A DNA stretch of 64,000 nt from an uncultured Curvibacter sp. (GTDB lineage: Bacteria; Pseudomonadota; Gammaproteobacteria; Burkholderiales; Burkholderiaceae_C). Each line of letters opens with the position of its first letter. Position 1 is the stretch's first letter. Location: assembly GCA_903828535.1 (NCBI GenBank), contig CAIKMN010000019.1:1-64000 (forward strand). Direction: 5' to 3'. The position numbers and the translations under genes were made by a program. Below the pieces are notes generated by a model. That model had not been told where the DNA came from. It worked only from the letters and a program-made list of their open reading frames with translations, and searched no databases. Below, piece after piece: positions 18,424 through 27,533 of the stretch.

Positions 18424-19161
18424 ATGTTTTTGAATCTGAAATCTGCAGCCGAATCTGCTGCCAAGTCACAGAAGTCACAGACCCTTTTCGAGCCCATATG
18501 GTTTGAATGGCTGGTGTTGCTGGGGCTTTTTATATTTGCCTCTTGGCTCTTGGGCATTCAAGGGGTTTGGCAGTTGTTGCTGACCTCTGACCCCACCGGC
18601 ATTACCGCGCTGATTTTGGTTGTTTTCAGCGTCTCGACCTTGTGGTGCGGGGCCCGCAGCCGAGAGCTCAATCAGCAGCGTGCGCTGTGCCAAAAAGCCA
18701 CTCAAATGCCCCCACAATGGCCCATCAAAAACCGCGTTCAGGCCTTGTTGGTGGCGGAGGGTTGGGCCGGTGAATATTGGCGAGCCCTTTCCAACAACCC
18801 ACACGAGAGCGCCACTGCCTTGGATGTGCTGGCCGAGCAAGCCCAGGGCCGGCACACGACGATGTGGTGGGTGAATGGGGTGCAACTCAAGCTGGGGCTG
18901 CTCGGAAAAGTGATCGGATTTTCGATCTTGGCAATGCAAATTGGGCACATTCAAAATTTTGACCCTTCGCAGTCGCAAGAGCTGTTGCGCAACTTGACCG
19001 GTGGACTGGGCGTCGCCTTGTTGACGACCATGGTCGGGCTGGTCGGCAATATTTTGCTGGGTTTGCAACTGACTCGCTTGGACCGTTTCGCCGACGATTT
19101 GGTGCTGCAAATTCAGCGCCATGGTTTAAACATCACCCCCCAAAATGCGCAGCCGGCGTAA
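18424..19161 (+). CDS. MotA/TolQ/ExbB-like proton channel subunit
   Basis: TM segments near N-terminus and in 'LKLGLLGKVIGFSILAMQI' and 'NLTGGLGVALLTTMVGLVGNILLGLQL', which resembles the ExbB/TolQ terminal region. Confidence 0.72.
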   Translation: MFLNLKSAAESAAKSQKSQTLFEPIWFEWLVLLGLFIFASWLLGIQGVWQLLLTSDPTGITALILVVFSVSTLWCGARSRELNQQRALCQKATQMPPQWPIKNRVQALLVAEGWAGEYWRALSNNPHESATALDVLAEQAQGRHTTMWWVNGVQLKLGLLGKVIGFSILAMQIGHIQNFDPSQSQELLRNLTGGLGVALLTTMVGLVGNILLGLQLTRLDRFADDLVLQIQRHGLNITPQNAQPA

Positions 19162-19786
19162 ACCCCGCGAACCGGAGGTCGATCCTTTTTACGACATGTT
19201 GTTCAACATGCTGATCGCTTTCGTCTTTTGTTTCATCATTGCCTTGCTCGCCATGAACCCGGTCGCCAACAAAAATGGCGACATCCCTGCCAAGGCCGAG
19301 TTCATCATTACCTTGACGTGGCCAGACAATGACCCCAACGACCTGGACCTTTGGACTCAAGGTCCCTCGGGTGAAACCGTTTGGTTCCGCAACCGCGATG
19401 CTGACCTGATGCACTTGGACCGCGACGACCGCGGCAACGCCAACAACACCATCACAGTCAACGGCAAAACCATCGTCAACCCCTTGCGCCAAGAAGTGGT
19501 GACGGTGCGGGCCATCAACCCAGGCGAATACGTGGCCAACGTCAATTACTACGAAAACAAAGACGCCCCGGCCGACGAAACCAGCGATCACCCCCGCGCT
19601 GGGCAACCCGTGGTGGCCACCTTGAGCGTGATCAAAGTCAACCCCAAAGCCGAGGTGGTTTTTTACGGACAAGCCACTCTGACGCACAAGGGCGAAGAAA
19701 CCACCTTGGTGCGCTTCACCGTCGCGCCCGACGGCAGCGTGACCAACATCAACACCTTGCCCAAATCCTTGGTCACCACCTTTTAA
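19145..19786 (+). CDS. ExbD/TolR-like single-TM protein with DUF2135/YfaP-like C-terminal domain
   Basis: VDPFYDMLFNMLIAFVFCFIIALLAMNP (ExbD-like Asp-containing TM) followed by ITLTWPDNDPNDLDLWTQGPSGETVWFRN; overlaps preceding gene by 17 nt. Confidence 0.68.
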   Translation: MRSRRKPREPEVDPFYDMLFNMLIAFVFCFIIALLAMNPVANKNGDIPAKAEFIITLTWPDNDPNDLDLWTQGPSGETVWFRNRDADLMHLDRDDRGNANNTITVNGKTIVNPLRQEVVTVRAINPGEYVANVNYYENKDAPADETSDHPRAGQPVVATLSVIKVNPKAEVVFYGQATLTHKGEETTLVRFTVAPDGSVTNINTLPKSLVTTF

Positions 19787-19809
19787 AAATATTTACTGAA
19801 AGAACTGGC

Positions 19810-20307
19810 ATGACACTGCAATTTTCGGTCGCGATGGTTATCGTGGTTTTTCTCTCCGTTTTGGCTTTGCTGTTTTCGCATTGGCCGCGCTGGATCAAAG
19901 CCGTTTTGGCCTTGGGCTCCTTGGGCTTTTATTTTTTCGCCTTCAATGCCGTCGGCAGCTTGTTGGGTCAGCCCAGCACCGATGCCTTGCCGCCCCGCTT
20001 TGTCATGGTGGCGGCTTTTGTGGATGAGCCAAGACCCAAATTTGCCGGCGCCATTTACCTTTGGGTCACACCCATCGAAGAAGGCCGCAACAACATGGAG
20101 CCCCGCGCCTTCAAGCTGCCCTACAGCCGCCCCATGCATGAACAAGTGGCCTCAGGCATGAAGAAGGGACGCGACGGTGTGGCGCAAATGGGCACCGCCG
20201 AAGCCAGGTCTGGCACCGGCCACGCCCCCTCTTGGCTCAAGCCAGGTAATGACGAGCAGGAGATCAAAATTGCCGACTTGCCCACCCCTCAGTTACCTGA
20301 AAAATAA
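19810..20307 (+). CDS. Hypothetical membrane-anchored protein
   Basis: Two N-terminal TM segments then a soluble domain; in tight cluster with the ExbB/ExbD-like genes. Confidence 0.65.
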   Translation: MTLQFSVAMVIVVFLSVLALLFSHWPRWIKAVLALGSLGFYFFAFNAVGSLLGQPSTDALPPRFVMVAAFVDEPRPKFAGAIYLWVTPIEEGRNNMEPRAFKLPYSRPMHEQVASGMKKGRDGVAQMGTAEARSGTGHAPSWLKPGNDEQEIKIADLPTPQLPEK

Positions 20308-20316
20308 GAGGCCGGC

Positions 20317-21066
20317 ATGACACCAATTTTCAGTGGATGGCGGGCCCTCTTGTTGATGAGCGCGCTGGCTGCCTTGACCACCTTGACCACCTTGACCGCC
20401 TGCGACAAGCCCGCGCACGAGCACCCTTATTTCCCCTTGGCTGAAGGCCACAGTTGGACCTATGAAGTCTCGACCCAGTTTGACGATCCCGAGGGGCACA
20501 CCGACATCACCCACACCACGTTGACCAACCTGGGCGGCGAGCTTTTGAACAACCAACCCAGCTGGCGTCGGCGCAGTACGGAAGGGGTCGAGTATTGGCT
20601 GCGCCAAGACGACAAAGGCCTGACCCGTGTGGCCACCCGATCGGCCTTAGACGCTCGAGCCACCTTGGACGCTGCTCCGCGCACGGTGCTGCCCGATCCG
20701 CTGTTGGTCGGCGCGCATTGGGAAACCGACACCACCCTTTATTTTTTGCGCCGCCGCAGTGAACGCCCCGCAGAGTTTCGCTTGGTTGAAAAATACAAAG
20801 CCATTCCCATGACCTACACCGTCACCGATTTGAACCAAAAGGTATCGACGCCCGCGGGTGATTTTGAAGGCTGTGCCTTGGTCAGTGGCCGCGCCGATGT
20901 GGTCATGTGGATCGAATCTGCAATGAGTTTTAAGCCGACACCCGTGCTGACGCGCGAGTGGTATTGCCGTGGTGTTGGCTTGGTGCAATTGGAGCGCGAG
21001 GAACCTACCACGGCGCGGTTTTTCCAAGGTGGTTTTTTGCGCATGAAATTGACCGCTTGGCATTGA
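20317..21066 (+). CDS. Predicted lipoprotein, unknown function
   Basis: Signal peptide with lipobox (TTLTAC); HPYFPLAEGHSWTYEVSTQF...; 10 nt after previous gene. Confidence 0.7.
   Translation: MTPIFSGWRALLLMSALAALTTLTTLTACDKPAHEHPYFPLAEGHSWTYEVSTQFDDPEGHTDITHTTLTNLGGELLNNQPSWRRRSTEGVEYWLRQDDKGLTRVATRSALDARATLDAAPRTVLPDPLLVGAHWETDTTLYFLRRRSERPAEFRLVEKYKAIPMTYTVTDLNQKVSTPAGDFEGCALVSGRADVVMWIESAMSFKPTPVLTREWYCRGVGLVQLEREEPTTARFFQGGFLRMKLTAWH
20372..20398. repeat. 9-bp tandem repeat in lipoprotein signal sequence
   Basis: ccttgacca x2 plus ccttgaccg. Confidence 0.8.
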
Positions 21067-21096
21067 TCATTTGGCCATTTTGGCAACGTCCATTTC

Positions 21097-21138
21097 GACT
21101 CTGACGCGGCCCTTACTGACTCTGACAGATGCCTTACT
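21097..21138. repeat. 21-bp imperfect direct repeat upstream of xoxF-like gene
   Basis: GACTCTGACGCGGCCCTTACT / GACTCTGACAGATGCCTTACT. Confidence 0.6.
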
Positions 21139-21308
21139 AAAAGCCATTCATTTTTTAAATTATTTCATCCAAATTGACACAATTTAAGGGTTTGCCATAG
21201 CGGGGTCTCCTGGTTTTCTCCAGAGAATTAACGCACTAACGGTTTGGTTGGGGGGCTGACTTGTCTTCCTGGTCGTTGGTTTTTTCTTTTGAAAATTTTG
21301 GAGACTTT

Positions 21309-22988
21309 ATGAAGCTTTTGCTTAAAACCCTAGCTGTGGTTGCCGCTGTTGGCGCCACGTCTTTGGCCAGCGCTCAGAACTGGCCCATTTATGGTGGCGA
21401 TTCGGGCAACACCCGTTTCAGCAATGCCAACCAAATCACGCCTGCCAACGTCAAAGACTTGCACGTGAAATGGGCCCTGCAATTGGGCACCAACCGCTCG
21501 CAAGAATCCAGCCCCATCATCATCGGCGACACACTCTATGTGACCTCCTCTTTTGGTCCCAAGAACGTGTACGCGGTTAACGCCAAAACCGGCGATGTCA
21601 AATGGTCCTACTCGCCAGACATCCCAAAGGGTGTTGACCAATTCGCTTGCTGCGACGTGAACAGCCGCGGCGTGACCTATGCCAACGGCAAGATTTTCGT
21701 CGGCCGTTTGGACGCCAAGATGACCGCCCTCGATGCCGCTACCGGCAAAGAACTGTGGACCTCCACCGTGGTTGACTACACCGCAGGTTCCGTCATCACT
21801 TCGCCCCCCACAGCCGTCAAGAACCTGATCATCACCGGGTTCGGCGGTGGTGAATACGGCGTTCGCGGCGCTCTGGTGGCTTATGACCAAAACACCGGTA
21901 AAGAAGTTTGGCGCACCTACACCGTGCCCACCGGCAACGAAAAGAATGCCGACACCTGGAAGGGTGACTCCGGCAAGAACGGTGGCGGCGTGGCCTGGAA
22001 CGTGGGCTCTTACGATCCCAAGTTGAACCTGGTTTACTACGGCACTTCAAACCCCAGCCCTTGGACCGCTGCTGTTCGCGGCAACGACTCCTCCAACGTC
22101 GGCAAGTTCACCAACCTGTACACCGCTTCTGTGATCGCTTTGAACCCAGAAACCGGCAACATCGTTTGGCACTATCAATTCACCCCCCACGACGCTTGGG
22201 ACTATGACGGCGTGAACGAATTGGTGTTTGCCGATCTGCCTTTCGGCGGCAAGACGGTTCCCACCATCATGCAAGCCAACCGCAATGGCTTCTTCTACGT
22301 GATTGACCGCGCCAACGGCAAACTGTTGTCGGCCAAGCAATTCGTGGACGGCGTGAACTGGGCCACCAGCATTGACCTGAAGACCGGCGCGCCCGTTGAA
22401 ACCGCAGGCGACGTCAAGCGCCCTGGTTTGAAGCGCATGGCCAAAGACGTTTGCCCCAACTTGTTGGGCGGCAAAAACTGGATGCCCATGTCTTACAACC
22501 CCAAGGAAAACTTGGTGTTCATTCCTACGCTGAACCTGTGCATGGACATGGAAGGCGTTCAAGAAGAGTACAAACGCGGCCAGTTCTACTTGGGCGTGAA
22601 CTTTGACTTGGGCAAAGCCGGTGCTGGCGGCCACTTGGGTGGCGTGAAGGCATGGGATCCTGTCAAGCAAAAAGAAGTTTGGTTTAACAAAGATCCTCTG
22701 CCCTACACCGGCGGCACCTCGACGACAGCCACTGGCTTGGTCTTCGGTGGCGACGTGACCGGCAAGTTCCGCGCAATGGACGCCAAGACGGGTAAGGTGC
22801 TGTGGCAGTTCAATGCGGGTTCTGGCATCTCTGCTGCCCCTGTGACTTACACCATCGACGGCAAGCAATACGTCGCTGTGGTCACTGGCCGTACCCAATC
22901 GATCCCTGCTTTCTTGGGTTCCATCGGTGACAAGGTGGTGTCTGCCAGCCCTGAAGGCGGCACGATGTTTGTGTTTGCTTTGAACTGA
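21309..22988 (+). CDS. xoxF: PQQ-dependent methanol/ethanol dehydrogenase, XoxF-like (lanthanide-type)
   Basis: PQQ propeller motifs, FACCDVNSRG vicinal disulfide, TPHDAWDYDGVNE with the extra Asp of Ln-dependent enzymes; start MKLLLKTLAVV with signal peptide. Confidence 0.9.
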   Translation: MKLLLKTLAVVAAVGATSLASAQNWPIYGGDSGNTRFSNANQITPANVKDLHVKWALQLGTNRSQESSPIIIGDTLYVTSSFGPKNVYAVNAKTGDVKWSYSPDIPKGVDQFACCDVNSRGVTYANGKIFVGRLDAKMTALDAATGKELWTSTVVDYTAGSVITSPPTAVKNLIITGFGGGEYGVRGALVAYDQNTGKEVWRTYTVPTGNEKNADTWKGDSGKNGGGVAWNVGSYDPKLNLVYYGTSNPSPWTAAVRGNDSSNVGKFTNLYTASVIALNPETGNIVWHYQFTPHDAWDYDGVNELVFADLPFGGKTVPTIMQANRNGFFYVIDRANGKLLSAKQFVDGVNWATSIDLKTGAPVETAGDVKRPGLKRMAKDVCPNLLGGKNWMPMSYNPKENLVFIPTLNLCMDMEGVQEEYKRGQFYLGVNFDLGKAGAGGHLGGVKAWDPVKQKEVWFNKDPLPYTGGTSTTATGLVFGGDVTGKFRAMDAKTGKVLWQFNAGSGISAAPVTYTIDGKQYVAVVTGRTQSIPAFLGSIGDKVVSASPEGGTMFVFALN

Positions 22989-23053
22989 TCTGTTTCCAAA
23001 CAGATTCAGATCTGAAAGCACTTTTCGTTATTTTGGTTAGTTAGGAGAAATGT

Positions 23054-24244
23054 ATGTCCAAGTCGTTGAACGACTTATTCCGGTCAAATCGCCAGGGTGC
23101 GTTGGGTTCGATCAGTGGTTTGGTGGGCGCTCTGTTGCTCACTGCTGCTGCCCTGCCCTTGCACGCTCAAGCACAAGCCGCGTCGCCGACTCATCTTCGA
23201 GTCTGCTCGGATCCCGACAACTTGCCATTCAGCAAGTCGGAAGGGCCTGACAAAGGCTTGTACATTGATTTGGCCGAAAAGGTCGGACAACGATTGGGCA
23301 TGCCGGTCGACTACGTTTGGTGGTTGACCTTCAATCAACGCCGCGCCATGCGCAACAGCATGGCCGGCTGCGATGCTTACTTCGCGCTGCCTGCAGACGC
23401 GGATTACAAAGTCAGGGGTTTGCTGAAAACCAGCTCTTTCCTGAATGTGAGTTATGCAGCGGTGGGCGCACCCGGTCAAAGCATCCACACTTTGACCGAC
23501 CTCAAAAACAAACGCGTGGGCGTTTTGTTTGGCTCCCCTCCCCAAATTTTGTTGGCGGTGAATGAAGGTTTCAATGCGCAAACCTTCCGCACCCATGAAC
23601 AAGCGTTTGAGGCCCTGAACAAGCATGAAATCGATGTGGCCCTGTTGTGGGGTCCGAGTGCGGGGTACGACAACGTCAAACAATTCAACAACCAGTGGCA
23701 AGTCACGCCGATCACCGGCGAAGGCATGGGCGGACAAGTGGCCGTCGCTGTGCAAAAAGACCAACCTGAGTTGAAAGAAAAAATCGATCAGGCGCTGAAA
23801 GATTTGCAACCCGAAATTGCCGCTTTGGCAAAAAAATATGGCTTTCCAAGCCAATTGCCCGTGAACCTGTCCTCAGCCAACCGCGCCTCTGAGAGCGGCA
23901 AAAACGGCGCTGCAGACCACGTGGTGACCGCTGCGAACAACACCAGCAAGTTCATGCGCCAAGTGGCTGACATGCCGGCCAAGATTTCGGACGAGTCCTT
24001 GCAAGCCGCCAAATCGCGCTTCAACAACACCTGCTCGCATTGCCACGGCGCCAATGGTGCCAGCCCCATTTCAGAGCGCGACCTGCGCAAATTGAAATCG
24101 CGCTACAAAGACCAATGGCAAGAAGTTGCCTACACCACCATCACCAAAGGCCGCCCAGAATTGGGGATGCCGACTTGGGGTGGCGTCATTCCGGACGACG
24201 AAATTAAAAACGTCATTCAATTCTTGGCCACGGTCCAGCGTTAA
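23054..24244 (+). CDS. XoxJ/MxaJ-like periplasmic binding protein fused to a C-terminal cytochrome c (XoxG-like)
   Basis: HLRVCSDPDNLPFSKSEGPDKGLYIDLAEKVGQRLG (TIGR03871-type) and C-terminal CSHCHG haem motif with GMPTWGGVIPDDEI. Confidence 0.88.
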   Translation: MSKSLNDLFRSNRQGALGSISGLVGALLLTAAALPLHAQAQAASPTHLRVCSDPDNLPFSKSEGPDKGLYIDLAEKVGQRLGMPVDYVWWLTFNQRRAMRNSMAGCDAYFALPADADYKVRGLLKTSSFLNVSYAAVGAPGQSIHTLTDLKNKRVGVLFGSPPQILLAVNEGFNAQTFRTHEQAFEALNKHEIDVALLWGPSAGYDNVKQFNNQWQVTPITGEGMGGQVAVAVQKDQPELKEKIDQALKDLQPEIAALAKKYGFPSQLPVNLSSANRASESGKNGAADHVVTAANNTSKFMRQVADMPAKISDESLQAAKSRFNNTCSHCHGANGASPISERDLRKLKSRYKDQWQEVAYTTITKGRPELGMPTWGGVIPDDEIKNVIQFLATVQR

Positions 24245-24268
24245 GCCGGCCCTCCCCATTTCTGAGTC

Positions 24269-24296
24269 ACCCCCATCGGCAACGGTGGGGGTTTTT
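24269..24296 (+). terminator. Rho-independent terminator after xox genes
   Basis: ACCCCCATCG-GCAA-CGGTGGGGGTTTTT. Confidence 0.88.
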
Positions 24297-24323
24297 CATT
24301 TTTGAGTTGGGGAATAATGCCTT

Positions 24324-26705
24324 ATGCACAGCACGCCCCCCGATTTCTTCAGCGACCCAGACCCCTTTCAAACGCCCTCGGGTGGCCCTTCTCGCTTGTC
24401 AGATTCGCCCTTGCTCAACGGTCTGAACGACGAACAGCGTTTGGCGGTGACCTTGCCTTCTGAGTCGGCCTTGATTCTGGCCGGAGCAGGTTCTGGGAAA
24501 ACACGGGTTTTGACCACACGCATTGCGTGGCTGCTGCAAACCGGTCAAATTTCGCCCGGCGGCGTGTTGGCGGTCACCTTCACCAACAAGGCCGCCAAAG
24601 AGATGATGACGCACTTGAGCGCCATGCTGCCAGTCAACGTGCGCGGGATGTGGATTGGCACCTTCCACGGGCTTTGCAACCGCTTCTTGCGGGCGCATTG
24701 GAAGCTGGCGAACCTGCCCCAAGGTTTTCAAATTTTGGACACCCAAGACCAACTCTCGGCCATCAAGCGTTTGATGAAGCAGTTCAATATCGACGACGAG
24801 CGTTTTCCGGCCAAGCAACTGCAGTGGTTCATTGCGGGTTGCAAGGAAGACGCACAGCGGCCCGGTGACGTCGAAGTGCGCGACGCGGAAACCCGCAAAA
24901 AAGTCGAAATTTACCAGCTCTACGAAGAACAATGCTTGCGCGAGGGCGTGGTCGATTTTGGTGAGTTGATGCTGAGAAGTTATGAACTGCTGCGCGACAA
25001 CGCCCCGGTGCGTGCGCATTACCAACGCCGCTTTCGCCACATCCTGATCGACGAGTTTCAGGACACGAACAAGCTGCAATACGCTTGGATCAAGCTGCTC
25101 AGTGGACGGGGTGTTGATCACTTGGACTTGGAAGGCGTTAGCGCCGTGCTGGCTGTGGGCGACGACGACCAAAGCATTTACGCCTTCCGCGGCGCGCGGG
25201 TTGGCAACATGGCCGACTTTGTTCGCGAATTCGGGGTGCAGCATCAAATCAAGATGGAGCAAAACTACCGCTCTTACAGCAACATCCTTGACTCAGCGAA
25301 TGAACTGATCAGCCACAACCAAAAGCGCTTGGGCAAAAACCTGCGCACCGATCAAGGTGCTGGCGAGCCTGTGCGCGTGTCTGAATCACCCAGCGACTTT
25401 TCCGAGGCCAACTGGCTGATCGACGAGATCAAGCACTTGTTGCGCGATCAAGGCACCGAGCCCGGTTACAAACGCCAAGAAATTGCCGTGCTCTACCGCT
25501 CCAATGCCCAAAGCCGGGTGGTCGAAACGGCCTTGTTCAATGCGGGCATTCCTTACCGCGTGTACGGCGGCTTGCGCTTTTTTGAACGCGCTGAAATCAA
25601 GCATGCACTCGCCTATTTGCGCCTGATCGAAAACCCGCGCGACGACACCAGTTTTTTGCGCGTCGTGAACTTTCCTCCCCGTGGCATTGGGGCCCGAAGT
25701 TTGGAACAGCTACAAGACTTGGCGCGTGAATCCGGTTGCGCCTTGCACGATGCGGTCAGCGCCCTGAGCGGCAAGGCCGGTACCAACATTGGCAGTTTTG
25801 TCGCCAAAATCGATGTGCTGCGCGAGCAAGCGGCGACCTTGACGCTGCGCGAAATTGTCGAGCTCGTGCTCGACCACAGCGGCTTGATCGAGCATTACCG
25901 AGCCGACCGCGAGGGCGCAGATCGCCTGGAAAATTTGGAAGAATTGGTCAACGCGGCACAAAGCTTCGTGAGTCTGGAAAGCTTTGGTCGAGAGGTTGAT
26001 CACACCGCGAACCGTGAATTGGCCCGTGAGCAAGCGGCTGAAGTGGACGTCGAATTCGAGACGGGCGAAACCCTCTCGCCTTTGGCTGAGTTTTTGTCCC
26101 ACGCGTCGCTAGAAGCGGGCGACAACCAAGCCCAAGCCGGCCAAGACGCGGTGCAACTGATGACCGTCCATGCGGCCAAGGGGCTGGAATTTGACGCCGT
26201 GTTCATCACCGGACTAGAAGAAGGGTTGTTCCCACACGAGAATGCCATGAGCGACCACGACGGCCTCGAAGAAGAACGCCGCTTGATGTACGTGGCCATT
26301 ACCCGCGCCCGCAAACGCCTCTATTTGAGCTTTTCCCAAACCCGCATGTTGCATGGCCAAACCCGCTACAACATCCGCAGTCGATTCTTAGAAGAGTTGC
26401 CCGAAAGCGCCTTGAAGTGGCTGACACCCAAACACGGCGGCCTGCCCAAAACGCACGAGTGGTCGCCGTCGAGCTTTAACGACATTTTCAGCAAGCCCAG
26501 CGAAAAGTTCCAAGAACCTTTGCTCGAAAAGGCCAGCGCCGCCCAACCCATTCGTGCCAAGATGAAGGTGTTTCACAACAAGTTTGGAGAGGGCGTGGTG
26601 GTGACTGTAGAAGGCCGCGGCACCGATGCGCGGGCCCAGGTCAGTTTTACCCGCCACGGCGTAAAGTGGCTGGCCCTGAGTGTGGCCAAGCTAACCCCGA
26701 TTTAA
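24324..26705 (+). CDS. uvrD: UvrD/Rep-family ATP-dependent DNA helicase
   Basis: LNDEQRLAVTLPSESALILAGAGSGKTRVLTTRI, GDDDQSIYAFRGA, MTVHAAKGLEFDAVFITGLEEGLFPHE. Confidence 0.95.
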   Translation: MHSTPPDFFSDPDPFQTPSGGPSRLSDSPLLNGLNDEQRLAVTLPSESALILAGAGSGKTRVLTTRIAWLLQTGQISPGGVLAVTFTNKAAKEMMTHLSAMLPVNVRGMWIGTFHGLCNRFLRAHWKLANLPQGFQILDTQDQLSAIKRLMKQFNIDDERFPAKQLQWFIAGCKEDAQRPGDVEVRDAETRKKVEIYQLYEEQCLREGVVDFGELMLRSYELLRDNAPVRAHYQRRFRHILIDEFQDTNKLQYAWIKLLSGRGVDHLDLEGVSAVLAVGDDDQSIYAFRGARVGNMADFVREFGVQHQIKMEQNYRSYSNILDSANELISHNQKRLGKNLRTDQGAGEPVRVSESPSDFSEANWLIDEIKHLLRDQGTEPGYKRQEIAVLYRSNAQSRVVETALFNAGIPYRVYGGLRFFERAEIKHALAYLRLIENPRDDTSFLRVVNFPPRGIGARSLEQLQDLARESGCALHDAVSALSGKAGTNIGSFVAKIDVLREQAATLTLREIVELVLDHSGLIEHYRADREGADRLENLEELVNAAQSFVSLESFGREVDHTANRELAREQAAEVDVEFETGETLSPLAEFLSHASLEAGDNQAQAGQDAVQLMTVHAAKGLEFDAVFITGLEEGLFPHENAMSDHDGLEEERRLMYVAITRARKRLYLSFSQTRMLHGQTRYNIRSRFLEELPESALKWLTPKHGGLPKTHEWSPSSFNDIFSKPSEKFQEPLLEKASAAQPIRAKMKVFHNKFGEGVVVTVEGRGTDARAQVSFTRHGVKWLALSVAKLTPI

Positions 26706-26726
26706 AGCCAATTTGAAGGGGCCATT

Positions 26727-27533
26727 TCAGCTCTGCTCGTCAGAACCGAGCGTATCGACCGTCACATCCACCAAGCTACCGCCAAAGCAAGCGCGGAAAG
26801 TGAACACCAGGGAAGTGGTGAACATGGCCAGCGCGATCAAGGCCAGACCCATCACCAAGCCGGTCCCGAGATTGGATTCCAACGCATCAGCCAGCAAACT
26901 CGCCATGAGCAAACAGCTGCTCATGAGCGCGGTCCACAGGACACCAAAAACGGCGAACGCCCCCTTGTTCCGCCAGCAGGCCATCCAACTGAAAAACAGA
27001 CTTTTGACCGGCGGCACATGGCCCCAGTGCACCAAGGCCGGTGCGTGCCAAAACAAGAGCTGCAGTAAAAAAGAACCCGCCGTAAAAAGCGCCATGGGGG
27101 CCAGCAGCGGGGCGTTTTGCAAGGCGGGCGTGCTTGTGTCGCTGCCCACCAAATACAGCTTTGCGAAGGCCCCGCCGTCGATCAAAACAGTCAAGGCCAA
27201 CAAGCAAAAAAAACCGGCGGCGTAGAGCAAACCCAAGGTCAGCATGTCGCGTTTTCGTTGCTGCCCCACGCGCCAGGCGGTCAAGAGCACCGTGGGCATG
27301 GGAAAACGGCCTTGGGCGGCTTCGTGGCTGGCGGCCATCATGCCCAATGAGGCACCCGGTATCAACACCAGCGACAGCAGCCCGCCCACATAAGGCACCA
27401 GTGACAGCAGCGAAACGAGGGACATGAACAGGAAGAACAAGCCCGTCAACGCCAGCGGTTGTTTAAAAAAAGTGCGAATGCCTTCACGCACCCATTGCAT
27501 GCCGTCTCGAGGGGGGACTAAATTAAGCTTCAT
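26727..27533 (-). CDS. BPSS1780-family membrane protein
   Basis: VREGIRTFFKQPLALTGLFFLFMSLVSLLSLVPYVGGLLSLVLIPGASLGMMAAS. Confidence 0.8.
   Translation of the reverse strand: MKLNLVPPRDGMQWVREGIRTFFKQPLALTGLFFLFMSLVSLLSLVPYVGGLLSLVLIPGASLGMMAASHEAAQGRFPMPTVLLTAWRVGQQRKRDMLTLGLLYAAGFFCLLALTVLIDGGAFAKLYLVGSDTSTPALQNAPLLAPMALFTAGSFLLQLLFWHAPALVHWGHVPPVKSLFFSWMACWRNKGAFAVFGVLWTALMSSCLLMASLLADALESNLGTGLVMGLALIALAMFTTSLVFTFRACFGGSLVDVTVDTLGSDEQS

Noticed and set aside
18475-19122. 215-aa reverse ORF opposite the ExbB-like gene
   Set aside because: Gln/His-rich mirror translation; the forward frame has TM segments and operon context.
22047-23021. 324-aa reverse ORF opposite xoxF
   Set aside because: Antisense to a clearly coding PQQ dehydrogenase; low-complexity His/Gly/Val-rich translation typical of mirrored GC-rich coding DNA.
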